This document shows, piece by piece, positions 8,910 through 16,809 of a DNA stretch of 64,000 nucleotides. This stretch comes from Flavobacterium haoranii. Lineage in GTDB: Bacteria; Bacteroidota; Bacteroidia; Flavobacteriales; Flavobacteriaceae. The DNA lies in contig QKBC01000016.1 in NCBI GenBank assembly GCA_003246205.1, positions 51,944 to 115,943 of the forward strand. The letters run 5' to 3'. The notes under the pieces were generated by a model, which searched no databases, was not told the origin of the DNA, and saw only the letters and a program-made list of their open reading frames with translations. The stretch's first letter is position 1. Every line of letters begins with the position of its first letter. A program made the translations under genes and the position numbers.

Positions 8910-9321
8910 AATTGGTGTTTTTGGTTCCTACTCATCTAGCTTTTCGGTTACGCCCCGTTTTTAAAATGGTTTCCGATCTCCATGAAAAGAATTTTGTCTT
9001 CATTTCAAAATTCATATTCCAAAACTATTACACTATTCAATAGCAGCTATTTAAAAAGGAATAAATACTTATTTTTTACCCCTTAATACTGCAATTAATG
9101 AAATTTATAAGTTTTTAATTACGTAATGAATTAAAGGTAAAAACAAGCTGAAGTTCCCGTTCAGAAAAAATACGGTTTTATTCCTCAAAACTCTTCTTTC
9201 ATTCCATTTTTTCAGAATTCCTCCCCTACCCTCCGTTACATTTGCATGTGTGATTTTATTTAGAAATCATCCCATTAAGAAATATTTATTAACCGTTTAC
9301 CATTTTAAAATCAGTACAATT
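8910..9321. other. Divergent intergenic region with a promoter for the LamG protein
   Basis: This 412-base stretch separates the small secreted protein (-) from the LamG protein (+). TACATTTG at 9237-9244 is a good -7 box for the plus-strand gene, with a T-rich -33 region (TTTTTTC at 9207-9213) upstream. I see no other gene or structured RNA in it. Confidence 0.5.
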
Positions 9322-11835
9322 ATGAAGCAAAAAAACTACTTTTTATTATTAATCCTAACCTTTTTTCAACTGGTTAGTAATGCACAAACTTTGGATCAAT
9401 CCAATGCTCCTGCCAACTCCGGAGGCGGTGGTTTTCAAGTGAACAATTCCGGACAGACCGTGGGGCAGTCATTTGTTGCCGGTTTAACAGGAACCTTATC
9501 GCAGGTAAATGTATATTTAGGCAGCTACAATTTTGCAGCCGGAGACTTCAGATTATCAATTATTAACGGCGACGGATATGGAGGAGTTGTAGAAGGAACT
9601 CAGGATTTTACACTTTCAAGCTATCCCGGAGACGGAGAATATGCTATTTCCATCACTAATACAATTAATATCACAGCTGGCAATACCTATACTTTAAAAT
9701 TTGAAGGAATTACCGGAAGTATCAACATGCTGGCTCCGTCAGGAGATATCTTTACAAACGGAATATTGTATTATGGCAGCGGCTCTTCTTTTAGTTCGTA
9801 TGACCTATGGTTTAAAACGTATGTTACTGTTCCTACACCGGCAACTCACTTAAATTTTGACGGAGCTAATGATTATGTAAATTTAGGGACTTCAATTTCT
9901 TCGGCTATTAATAATACAAGTACATTGACACTTGAAGCTTGGATTAATCCTTCCGCTTTAAACGGGTGGAATAACATTATTACAGATTACAATGGTAGTT
10001 ATCATAAAATCTTATTGCGTGTAAGAAATAATAACAATATTCAATTTTGGTTAAACTCTACTGTTTTAAACTCTGCTTTCACAGTTCCATTAAATACCTG
10101 GACTCATATTGCGGCGGTATACGATGGCTCAAACATGTATGTATATGCAAACGGGACTTTAGTTGGTTCTCAAGCAGCTACAGTAAGCTTACCTACAACT
10201 ACGGATCAATTTAATATTGGTTCTAGAATTGGTTCAAATACTGAAAATTTTACAGGAAATATTGATGAAGTTCGTGTTTGGACTACTGCAAGAACAGTTG
10301 AACAAATTAATGGTTCTATGAACTGTGAATTACAAGGGACAGAATCAGGCTTAGTGGCTTATTACCAATTCAATCAGGGAACAGATCAAGCAGACAATAC
10401 AAGTGTCACTACTTTAACAGATGCCTCTTCAAATGGATATGACGGGACATTGACTAATTTTGCTTTAACAGGTTCAACTTCAAATTGGTTGGCAGGTTCT
10501 CCGGTAACAACAGGTTCAACAGTGCCAAGCACACCAGCAGCTCCTAGTGATGTAACTATTTGTGCAGGAGAAGATACTAATGAAATAGTAGTAAATAGAG
10601 TTTGCGGAACTGTAACAGAAGGAAATGCATTGACATTGACTGCACCTACAGGATTCACATTCACTTCAATTCCTTTTGCGAGTTATGGTACACCTAATGG
10701 TTCTTGTGGAAGTTATACACTCGGATCTTGTCATGCTACAACTAGTCAATCGGTTGTTGAAACGGCATTAATCGGACAAAATTCAGCAAATATTAATGCT
10801 ACTAATGCAGTTTTTGGAGATCCTTGTAGTGGTACATCTAAAAGATTATATGTAGAAGCATTATACGGCTCTATAACCTGGACAAACGATACACCATCTA
10901 TAGGTTTAGCTGCAAGTGGTTCAGGTCAAATACCAGCTTTTACAGCAGTAAACAATACCGAAAGCCCTATCGTAGCAACCATTACGATTTCATATAACAA
11001 TGGTTCATGTAGTGCTATTAATTCTTTTACAATTACGGTTAATCCTTTGCCGTCCACTCCTGTAGCAATTGACCAATCTTTTTGTTCTGCTGCAACAGCA
11101 GATGATCTTGTTCCAGCCATAAGTTCTACGACTAATTGGTATACTTCAGCATCATCAACAACACCTTTAGTACCAACGGATGCCTTGAGCACGGCAACTT
11201 ATTATGTAGCTAAAACAAATACAAACGGATGTGAAAGTGCTCGCACAGCTGTTAATATTACTATTTCTTCTTCGGTAGTAATCACAACTCAGCCACAAGA
11301 TCAAACAATTGTAGAGACGGATAGCTTAGTGTTTACTGTTGCATCAACCGGTGCAACTTCGTACCAATGGGAAGTCAGCACAGACGGAGGTAGTACATGG
11401 ATGGCTTTAAACGATAGCTTTGCCAATCCTGACGTTTCGGGTTCTACAACAAATACCTTAACAGTTTCAGGAAGTAATATGATTATGTTAAATGGGTATT
11501 TGTTTCGAGTAATTTTAGGAGCTTCACCTTGTACAGACGTAACCTCAAATGAAGCTTTAGCCACAGTTACTCTTTCATCTCGTGATTTTTCGGTAGATAA
11601 CGGAATTAAAATTTATCCTAATCCGTTTCAAAGCGATGTAACTGTTGAATTACAGAACATAACAGATACTGACACTTCATTAAAAGTATATGATATTAAC
11701 GGACGTTTATTAAAAGATAAAAAACTAAATGCTTCTCAGAACAGAATTGATATGCATGATCTGCCATCAGGCTTGTATTTATTCCAGATCACTTCTAATG
11801 AAAGAACATTAATCCAAAAGGTAGTGAAAAAATAA
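9322..11835 (+). CDS. Secreted LamG-domain protein with T9SS type A sorting domain
   Basis: The protein is 837 residues long from the ATG at 9322, which begins a good signal peptide (MKQKNYFLLLILTFFQLVSNAQ). The GTG at 9250 would add 24 residues before it and I reject it. After an N-terminal beta domain comes a LamG/concanavalin-like module (about 175-335: LNFDGANDYVNLGTSISSAI, SLTLEAWINPS-like TLTLEAWINPS, then GNIDEVRVWTTARTVEQI). Ig-like repeats follow with PTPAAPSDVTICAGE-type linkers (here STPAAPSDVTICAGEDTNEI). The end (about 765-837) has IYPNPFQSDVTVEL, DINGRLL and DLPSGLYLFQI, the T9SS type A sorting signature, removed after export across the outer membrane. It is probably a surface adhesin or carbohydrate-binding protein. 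Confidence 0.85.
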   Translation: MKQKNYFLLLILTFFQLVSNAQTLDQSNAPANSGGGGFQVNNSGQTVGQSFVAGLTGTLSQVNVYLGSYNFAAGDFRLSIINGDGYGGVVEGTQDFTLSSYPGDGEYAISITNTINITAGNTYTLKFEGITGSINMLAPSGDIFTNGILYYGSGSSFSSYDLWFKTYVTVPTPATHLNFDGANDYVNLGTSISSAINNTSTLTLEAWINPSALNGWNNIITDYNGSYHKILLRVRNNNNIQFWLNSTVLNSAFTVPLNTWTHIAAVYDGSNMYVYANGTLVGSQAATVSLPTTTDQFNIGSRIGSNTENFTGNIDEVRVWTTARTVEQINGSMNCELQGTESGLVAYYQFNQGTDQADNTSVTTLTDASSNGYDGTLTNFALTGSTSNWLAGSPVTTGSTVPSTPAAPSDVTICAGEDTNEIVVNRVCGTVTEGNALTLTAPTGFTFTSIPFASYGTPNGSCGSYTLGSCHATTSQSVVETALIGQNSANINATNAVFGDPCSGTSKRLYVEALYGSITWTNDTPSIGLAASGSGQIPAFTAVNNTESPIVATITISYNNGSCSAINSFTITVNPLPSTPVAIDQSFCSAATADDLVPAISSTTNWYTSASSTTPLVPTDALSTATYYVAKTNTNGCESARTAVNITISSSVVITTQPQDQTIVETDSLVFTVASTGATSYQWEVSTDGGSTWMALNDSFANPDVSGSTTNTLTVSGSNMIMLNGYLFRVILGASPCTDVTSNEALATVTLSSRDFSVDNGIKIYPNPFQSDVTVELQNITDTDTSLKVYDINGRLLKDKKLNASQNRIDMHDLPSGLYLFQITSNERTLIQKVVKK

Positions 11836-11920
11836 AAAACAGGTTATCTTAGCATTTAGTTAACTTAAACAAAAATGTTTTTGTTATTTTTAAATTACGT
11901 ATTAATCTATTAAAAACACC

Positions 11921-12364
11921 ATGGAAACAAATCAAAATTTTACTATGCTTAAAGAAGGTGAAACTAAAATTGTTCCTTCTTCAGCCAAACCGGTAATTAT
12001 TCCTGAAAAAGAAGTACAATCAGTTATTACTTTTTCCAATAAAAGACCGGCAACTCCACTTCCTCCGTTAGTTCAGGCCTATTATACTGCCGAAAAAAAT
12101 ACGTTACAAGTCAGTGCTGTGGTTTTTATTGCACAAGGTAACATTGAGCCTTCATCTATCTCTGTAGGATATGACAATCCTACGGGTGATCAACCTCAAT
12201 TCTATATTTACTATTATGCCCCTGAAGTTGAAACGGATACTTTCTACGGATTTCAGATCAATTTTGAAATTCAATTGGAAAAACAACCGGTATTAATAGA
12301 AACTTTTGTATGTGACAAAGACCCTGTAACATCCAGAGGAACATTGACTACAGTACAACCTTAA
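11921..12364 (+). CDS. Protein of unknown function (147 aa)
   Basis: This 147-residue protein lacks a signal peptide and has no family I recognise. It is rich in proline and threonine; the middle (LQVSAVVFIAQGNIEPSSIS, then QFYIYYYAPE) alternates like beta strands. It lies 85 bases after the LamG protein, with a -7-like TATCTTAG at about 11846 and an inverted repeat (AACAAAAATGTTTTTGTT) between. It is therefore likely a separate unit and ends with its own terminator. The spacing and the unusual composition leave its role open. Confidence 0.55.
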   Translation: METNQNFTMLKEGETKIVPSSAKPVIIPEKEVQSVITFSNKRPATPLPPLVQAYYTAEKNTLQVSAVVFIAQGNIEPSSISVGYDNPTGDQPQFYIYYYAPEVETDTFYGFQINFEIQLEKQPVLIETFVCDKDPVTSRGTLTTVQP

Positions 12365-12391
12365 TAATAGAAAGGGAGTTTTATTTTGCTT

Positions 12392-12426
12392 AAACAGACG
12401 GTCAAAATCGATCGTCTGTTTTTTTA
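12392..12426 (+). terminator. Terminator after the 147-aa gene
   Basis: AAACAGACG and CGTCTGTTT form a nine-pair stem around a 12-base loop, followed by T's, 28 bases after the stop codon. Confidence 0.8.
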
Positions 12427-12490
12427 TCATAAAATTTAGCTAACTTGCCGATTCGTTTTGATAATGCACCAAATCTAATCCGGCATACAA

Positions 12491-14239
12491 ATGAACGTTT
12501 ATTTTTCTAAAATATTTATTTTCATTTTCCTAACAGCTAATTATTTACTTTGGGGGCAAACGCAAAAACAATCCTATTCAGTCTTTGAGAAAGAAATTGA
12601 AAAGAAAAGTACGGCTTTGTCTGATACTCCTTATTTTAAAAAAACATATACGTTCTTCTTAGAAAAAAATTGGGATTCCACTTTAGTTTATTCCATGAGG
12701 CAGCTAAACTCAAACCACTCCGATAAAACTATCAACGATTATTGCCACTTTTTCAGAGGTTTCAGTTTCAAAGAAAAAAAGCTTTTCAAAGAAAGTCAAA
12801 AGGAATTATCCGAGATTACAACTAACTTCTTTTTTTACCGCCGCGTAACCATGCTCTTAGGAGAATTGGCATTAGAAAACAACGAATCGGAAAAAGCAAT
12901 ACAGTATTTCAAAAAACTGGAAACACTGGATAATCCCCTCCTCTACGGTATCAAAAACAGTACTATAAAACATAATCTGGGGATTTGTTACCTTCACTTA
13001 GGCAACTTTAACGATGCAGAAGCTTACTTGCTTGACAGCACAAAACTTCAAGAACAGGAGCAAGACACTATTATGTTGATCGGATCCTACGGCGATATCG
13101 CGAATCTTTATTACGAACAATACAAAGACGATCAGGCAATCCCTTATTTTACAAAAGCTTACGAACTCGCTCAAAAGACAAAAGACTTTAAACTAAAATA
13201 TACCACAGCCTATAATATGGCAATAGTGGAAGAAAATCGTAAAGATTTTCTCCGATCGCTCCATTACAGAAAAGAATTTGAAAAATGGAAAGATTCTCTA
13301 AACGATCAAAACAAGATCTGGGAAGTTGCCCAACTGGAAAAACAATTTGCTATTAAGCAAAAACAAAAAGAAGTGAGTCTTTTACAGGCAGAAAACAAAA
13401 TTAAAATAGCTGAAAGAAACGGACTTCTGTTTTCAGCTATTATTCTTTTGATCTTATTAATAACGGGAGTCTATTTTTATCTTGAAAAAATAAAATCGAA
13501 CAAGATCATACTGGCTCAAAAGCAAAAATTAGACGAATTAAATGCAACTAAAGACAAACTGTTCTCCATCGTCAGCCACGATTTACGTTCCTCAGTAAAT
13601 GCACTAAAAACAAGTAATGGTAAGCTTTTAAAGAACTTAGAAACTAAAAGTCTGGATGAATTAGACTTTCTACTGCATCAGAACAGTGCTATCGCCAATT
13701 CAACTTATAATTTACTCGACAACCTATTGCATTGGGCTTTACTGCAAAGTCAGCAATCGTTCTTTGAAATTAGTGCTATGCGTTTGTTTTTTATAGTAGA
13801 GCAAATTAGTTTTAATTATAAATCCCTGTTACAGGAAAAGGAGATTCAGTTTGAAAATAATGTTGCCCGAAGTGAAGTGGTTTATGCAGATCAGGAATCG
13901 TTAAAGATCATTTTGAGAAACCTGATGGACAATGCTATTAAATTTTCAAAAGAAGGAGGCTACATTCACATCTATACCCGGAATCAAAACGATAATTACT
14001 GTGACCTCATCATTGAAGACAATGGTTTAGGCATGGATGCTGCCACACGTGAAAACCTTCTTAAAGAAGATATCTCATTGGTGAAAAAACAAAACAACGA
14101 CAAAATAGGTAGCGGATTAGGGTTACAACTCTGCAAATCAATGATCAAGAAGAATAAAGGAAAATTTGCAATAGAAAGCGAATTGGGAAAAGGAACGAAA
14201 ATGATTGTATCTTTGCCTAAAACCTTGTCTGATGGATAA
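12491..14239 (+). CDS. Sensor histidine kinase with periplasmic TPR region
   Basis: A 582-residue protein: signal peptide or signal anchor (MNVYFSKIFIFIFLTANYLL), a TPR-rich periplasmic region (about 30-290, e.g. HNLGICYLHLGNFNDAEAYL and QAIPYFTKAYELAQ), then one membrane segment near 312-331 (GLLFSAIILLILLITGVYFY). The kinase core begins with a short coiled stretch and the H-box FSIVSHDLRSS, where His accepts the phosphate. The ATPase motifs are NLMDNAIKFS (N), DNGLGM (G1) and GSGLGLQLCKSMI (G2). Its stop overlaps the start of the LytTR regulator gene by eight bases, so the pair is a two-component system. Some Bacteroidota proteins of this shape sense cell state or surface stress; the signal here is unknown. 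Confidence 0.9.
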   Translation: MNVYFSKIFIFIFLTANYLLWGQTQKQSYSVFEKEIEKKSTALSDTPYFKKTYTFFLEKNWDSTLVYSMRQLNSNHSDKTINDYCHFFRGFSFKEKKLFKESQKELSEITTNFFFYRRVTMLLGELALENNESEKAIQYFKKLETLDNPLLYGIKNSTIKHNLGICYLHLGNFNDAEAYLLDSTKLQEQEQDTIMLIGSYGDIANLYYEQYKDDQAIPYFTKAYELAQKTKDFKLKYTTAYNMAIVEENRKDFLRSLHYRKEFEKWKDSLNDQNKIWEVAQLEKQFAIKQKQKEVSLLQAENKIKIAERNGLLFSAIILLILLITGVYFYLEKIKSNKIILAQKQKLDELNATKDKLFSIVSHDLRSSVNALKTSNGKLLKNLETKSLDELDFLLHQNSAIANSTYNLLDNLLHWALLQSQQSFFEISAMRLFFIVEQISFNYKSLLQEKEIQFENNVARSEVVYADQESLKIILRNLMDNAIKFSKEGGYIHIYTRNQNDNYCDLIIEDNGLGMDAATRENLLKEDISLVKKQNNDKIGSGLGLQLCKSMIKKNKGKFAIESELGKGTKMIVSLPKTLSDG

Positions 14240-14978
14240 CATAAATATTCTGATCGTTGAAGATACTCCTTCCGAAAGCGAAGCCTTAATAGCAGTATTA
14301 AAAGAGAATGGTTACAATATTGTAGGACTGGCTACTAACCATAAAGATGCTTTGGCCTTATTTTATGCCAACAAAGTCGACATCGTTATTATTGACATTT
14401 ACTTAAATGGTATTCCGGAAGGAATAACCTTTGCCGAAACGATTAACGTTATTCCTAATTCGGCTAAGCCTTTTGTCTTTTTGACCAGCTCTACAGACCG
14501 ACATACATTTGAACGCGCCAAACTGACAAACCCGTTCAGTTACCTGCTCAAACCATTCAACGAACTGGAACTTTTGTATGCGCTGGAACTTGCTATTGAA
14601 AAGTTCTATGCCCAGAATGATGTTTTCTTAGGCGAAGAGGAAGACACAGTGATCAGTACCGAATATTTATTCATTAAAAAAGGAAAATCTTTAAAAAAGG
14701 TATTAGTCGCTGATATCATTTATATAGAGGTCGAAGAAAAATATTGCAACATTATCACTGAAAAGGAAAAATTTGTCATCTTAATTTCTTTAACCAAAAT
14801 ACTCGACATGCTCGACAATACTCTTTTTTGTCGGACGCATCGAAACTATATTGTAAATACAGAAAAGATCATTGAGATCGTTCCTGCCGATAACTTGGTT
14901 GTCTTAACCGGAAACCATAAAGTAACCTTAGGTGAAAAATATAAGACTCTAACGAAAAGAATACGTACTTTAAAATAA
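14232..14978 (+). CDS. LytTR-family response regulator
   Basis: A 248-residue protein from the ATG at 14232; the longer frame from 14205 only adds residues that overlap the kinase gene. The receiver domain has ILIVEDTPSES, DIVIIDIYLNG (phosphoacceptor Asp in VIIDIYL) and the SYLLKPF lysine motif. The LytTR DNA-binding domain is at the C-terminus (LKKVLVADIIYIEVEEKYCN, then FCRTHRNYIVNTEKI). LytTR regulators usually bind pairs of short direct repeats. It partners the kinase encoded immediately upstream. No terminator is obvious after it. Confidence 0.9.
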   Translation: MDNINILIVEDTPSESEALIAVLKENGYNIVGLATNHKDALALFYANKVDIVIIDIYLNGIPEGITFAETINVIPNSAKPFVFLTSSTDRHTFERAKLTNPFSYLLKPFNELELLYALELAIEKFYAQNDVFLGEEEDTVISTEYLFIKKGKSLKKVLVADIIYIEVEEKYCNIITEKEKFVILISLTKILDMLDNTLFCRTHRNYIVNTEKIIEIVPADNLVVLTGNHKVTLGEKYKTLTKRIRTLK

Positions 14979-15078
14979 CCGCAACTACAACCCATATCCT
15001 CTGCACCCTGTAAACAACCTGTTTATAAGGCAGTTATACCTGTATCTAAAAACGAGTTTTTCCTCTCTACTTCCTGTC

Positions 15079-15086
15079 TAATTTTG
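15079..15086 (+). promoter_or_regulatory. -7 promoter element for the Vap-like gene
   Basis: TAATTTTG fits TAnnTTTG exactly. A T-run at 15057-15061 lies in the -33 position, although it lacks the G. The leader to the ATG at 15165 would be about 70 bases. Confidence 0.5.
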
Positions 15087-15164
15087 GTTGTAATATTGTT
15101 AACGAATTACTTAATGCGGAAACCGAAAAGCAAAAAGAGTAGGTCTATTTTAAATTTTTAAGTT

Positions 15165-15620
15165 ATGTCTGAAAAAAACGGCACTGCAGAAATGCAGCAA
15201 GTAACACCGGAAATGATTGCACATGATTTTCATGTGGCAACAGCAGGAAAAGTTGATGACGCTACAATAGCATCTGTAAAAAAAGGTTTAGCAGCCACTA
15301 CTGCTTCTTACGGGGCAAACGGCAGTGTGGCCAGTATGATCTTTTATCTGAAGTTTCAGGTCAACATCAAAAACGGGAAATCGTTTAACGGAAATGCAGG
15401 AGGAGTGTCATCACCCGGAGGAGGAGCTTTGTTCGGAGATGTTTATACTGACGATATTAATAAATTATATTCGGATACAGTTAGTTTTCAATTTAATTGT
15501 ACTCCTGTATATACTAGTTTATTGTTTTTTGACAAGCATTCTAACTTATTAGGGCATTTCCAATCCGGATCTGTTTCAACTGTTTTAGGTACCGGAGGCG
15601 GTAGCGGCCATTGGTCATAA
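15165..15620 (+). CDS. Vap-fold protein (Rhodococcus VapA/VapB-like)
   Basis: The C-terminal two thirds of this 151-residue protein strongly recall the core of the Rhodococcus equi virulence-associated proteins: a glycine-rich turn (NGKSFNGNAGG), then LFGDVYTDDINKLYSDTVSF, YTSLLFFDKHSNLLGHFQSG and a closing VSTVLGTGGGSGHWS. I recognise this from memory of VapA/VapB, which end in a similar GGGSGSW. Vap proteins fold as compact beta-barrels; VapA acts in host phagosomes. Unlike VapA there is no signal peptide; the N-terminus is acidic (MSEKNGTAEMQQVTPEMIAH). Single gene with its own promoter and terminator. The role in a flavobacterium is unknown. Confidence 0.75.
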   Translation: MSEKNGTAEMQQVTPEMIAHDFHVATAGKVDDATIASVKKGLAATTASYGANGSVASMIFYLKFQVNIKNGKSFNGNAGGVSSPGGGALFGDVYTDDINKLYSDTVSFQFNCTPVYTSLLFFDKHSNLLGHFQSGSVSTVLGTGGGSGHWS

Positions 15621-15643
15621 TATAACCAAAAATAAAAAAATTG

Positions 15644-15670
15644 AAAGTGCTCTATACAGAGCACTTTTTT
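15644..15670 (+). terminator. Terminator after the Vap-like gene
   Basis: AAGTGCTCT-ATAC-AGAGCACTT is a perfect nine-pair hairpin followed by T's, about 25 bases after the stop. Confidence 0.9.
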
Positions 15671-15755
15671 ATGCTGTAAAATAATATTTCATTACTTTTT
15701 TAAGTAGTAAGGCACAAATTTTTCGATCTTATATGTTCTTTTTTAACAAAAATCT

Positions 15756-15763
15756 TACCTTTG
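15756..15763 (+). promoter_or_regulatory. -7 promoter element of leader module B
   Basis: TACCTTTG matches the Bacteroidota -7 consensus. It ends eight bases before the ATG at 15772, the same spacing as TATATTTT in module A, so transcription should begin at or just before the start codon. Confidence 0.65.
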
Positions 15764-15771
15764 CCTGCGAA

Positions 15772-15885
15772 ATGAGAACACAAAACCTACATATACAAGC
15801 TATTTCAAGTGATAGTACCTATCGTTTAGAGGTAAAATTTCCTTCTAAACCTATCGGATGTTTTGTGAAAATCTATAAAAAATAA
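15772..15885 (+). CDS. Putative leader peptide B (37 aa)
   Basis: The frame reads MRTQNLHIQAISSDSTYRLE, then VKFPSKPIGCFVKIYKK. It shares MRTQ, H, YRL, F and CFV with leader A, and the surrounding DNA is similar too. A -7 box immediately upstream implies a nearly leaderless transcript. The codons around 15823-15850 (Tyr-Arg-Leu, then Lys-Phe and Lys) again favour amino acids of the first tRNA array. The bases coding Gly-Cys-Phe-Val form the antiterminator arm described in the next entry. I regard it as a translated sensor and not as a functional protein; a true small protein remains possible. Confidence 0.55.
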   Translation: MRTQNLHIQAISSDSTYRLEVKFPSKPIGCFVKIYKK

Positions 15886-15948
15886 ATCAAGATTTAAAAT
15901 ACTATAGCTATTTCAAAGCGTCCTTTTAGTCAAAAGGGCGCTTTTTTT
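15856..15948 (+). promoter_or_regulatory. Attenuator-like element B (antiterminator/terminator pair)
   Basis: GGATGTTTTG at 15856-15865, within leader B, can pair with CAAAGCGTCC at 15914-15923 (ten pairs, two G-U). The latter overlaps the 5' arm of a strong terminator: AGCGTCCTTTT at 15917-15927, loop AGTC, AAAAGGGCGCT at 15932-15942, then seven T's. The two hairpins are mutually exclusive. A ribosome that reaches the stop at 15885 would cover the upstream arm and favour termination. Between here and module C (15949-16181) I see no gene. Confidence 0.6.
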
Positions 15949-16181
15949 ATATCAAAAAAACAAAAAACAAAATGAAAATAACACTTAAACAAACCTAGTG
16001 TGAAAAAAATTAAAAAATGTTAGATGATTAGTAAATATAAATTGAAATAAGACTTGAAAGGTAATCAAATGAGAGACAGCCATTTGAATTTTTCTGAAAA
16101 ATCTGCCGAAAGCGGATCGGATTCTTATTGCCTAAAAACAATCATAAACAACTGATAATCAATAAAATAATTTAAAAAATA

Positions 16182-16214
16182 TTTGGAAGTTATTTTTTTT
16201 TGACCTTATCTTTG
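16182..16214 (+). promoter_or_regulatory. Promoter of leader C and the first tRNA array
   Basis: TTTG at 16182-16185 and TATCTTTG at 16207-16214 with a 21-base spacer, a full match to the Bacteroidota consensus. The following bases (CCTCAGAAATTTGAAACAAC) resemble the start of module B (CCTGCGAAATGAGAACACAA), which suggests common origin. It is the only convincing promoter before the tRNA genes at 16489-17053. Confidence 0.75.
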
Positions 16215-16294
16215 CCTCAGAAATTTGAAACAACAAATAATTAGATCATTACGTACAACGAATACTTTATAACCTAAAGTTTATACCGATAAAA

Positions 16295-16417
16295 ATGAAA
16301 CGAGATTTTAAACAACATATAGCACTTGTAACAATTAAAGCAAAAAATGCTTTATTAGGATTTAACCGTCCGAGTTTTTACAGTGATTATAAATTGGTGT
16401 CTCCATATAGGGAATAG
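16295..16417 (+). CDS. Putative leader peptide C (40 aa) of the tRNA array
   Basis: The frame reads MKRDFKQHIALVTIKAKNAL, then LGFNRPSFYSDYKLVSPYRE. It is preceded by a strong promoter and an 80-base leader and followed by an attenuator-like terminator and six tRNA genes. The stretch FNRPSFYSDYKL (residues 23-34), just before the antiterminator arm, contains Phe, Arg (CGT), Tyr, Asp, Lys and Leu, exactly the amino acids of the six downstream tRNAs. It resembles leaders A and B only loosely in sequence (HIALV versus HSIAFV) but has the same position and layout. A role as a translated sensor of tRNA supply is inference. Confidence 0.6.
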   Translation: MKRDFKQHIALVTIKAKNALLGFNRPSFYSDYKLVSPYRE

Positions 16418-16473
16418 ATTGTTATATACAATTGTATTGTTATGGAGCACCTTCAAAAAGAGGTGCTTTTTTT
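16396..16473 (+). promoter_or_regulatory. Attenuator C: antiterminator and terminator before the tRNA array
   Basis: GGTGTCTCCATA at 16396-16407, coding residues 34-38 of leader C, pairs with TATGGAGCACC at 16441-16451: eleven pairs with one bulged T. The second segment overlaps the 5' arm of the terminator, AGCACCTT (16446-16453), which pairs with the 3' arm at 16460-16467 and is followed by a T-run to 16473. The structures cannot coexist. A ribosome finishing at 16417 would mask the first arm and allow termination; a stall near codons 23-30 would free it and allow read-through into the tRNA at 16489. No other promoter lies between terminator and tRNA. Confidence 0.7.
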
Positions 16474-16488
16474 ATGCCTAAAAATCAG

Positions 16489-16562
16489 GATTCTGTAGCT
16501 CAATAGGATAGAGCATTCGCCTACGAAGCGAAAGGTTACAGGTTCGACCCCTGTCAGGATCA
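16489..16562 (+). tRNA. tRNA-Arg(ACG)
   Basis: Complete cloverleaf: acceptor GATTCTG/CAGGATC (one wobble), D-stem GCTC/GAGC, anticodon stem TTCGC/GCGAA with loop CTACGAA, and T-stem ACAGG/CCTGT with loop TTCGACC. The discriminator is A and no CCA is encoded. The anticodon ACG reads CGN arginine codons, which I expect to be minor in such an AT-rich genome. It is the most normal member of the array and starts 16 bases after the terminator of leader C. Confidence 0.9.
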
Positions 16563-16584
16563 CATGAGTCTTTAGAAAGGGACT

Positions 16585-16656
16585 GGCTTATTGAGGTAAT
16601 GGCTAACCTACCTGACTGTCTCTCAGGAAACACGGGTTCGATTCCCGTATAAGCCG
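16585..16656 (+). tRNA. tRNA-Asp(GTC), unusual base 37
   Basis: Cloverleaf of 72 bases: acceptor GGCTTAT/ATAAGCC, D-stem AGGT/ACCT, anticodon stem CCTGA/TCAGG, T-stem ACGGG/CCCGT with loop TTCGATT, and discriminator G as expected for Asp. The anticodon loop is CTGTCTC, so the base after the anticodon is T where tRNAs almost always have a purine. The variable loop is four bases. Stems are perfect, so the gene looks maintained despite the odd loop. Confidence 0.85.
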
Positions 16657-16682
16657 CAAAACTGATCTTTTGATTAGTAAAG

Positions 16683-16803
16683 CTGAGAAGATAACGATTG
16701 GTTGTTTGTCCCGTTTTAGCGGGAAGATTGCAGGTTCGAAATGCGAAGCATTCGTGAACACCTAAAAAATAATAAAATTAGGTAAACAATCCTGCTTCTC
16801 AGA
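16683..16803 (+). tRNA. tRNA-Lys(TTT)-like gene with a 49-base insertion in the T-loop
   Basis: Acceptor CTGAGAA/TTCTCAG and T-stem GCAGG/CCTGC are perfect. The anticodon arm TCCCG/CGGGA encloses TTTTAG, a six-base loop with anticodon TTT and no base 32. The D-stem keeps only AAC/GTT. The T-loop (16735-16790) begins TTCGAA and ends AT like a normal one, but holds an insert with two internal hairpins: ATGC-GAA-GCAT, and CCTAA paired with TTAGG at 16761-16782. It could be an intron-like insert, a processed element, or damage. Discriminator A suits Lys. Confidence 0.65.
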
Positions 16804-16809
16804 CAATTT

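Noticed and set aside
9250..9321. GTG start for the LamG protein
   Set aside because: Would put 24 residues before a standard signal peptide; ATG at 9322 is the better start.
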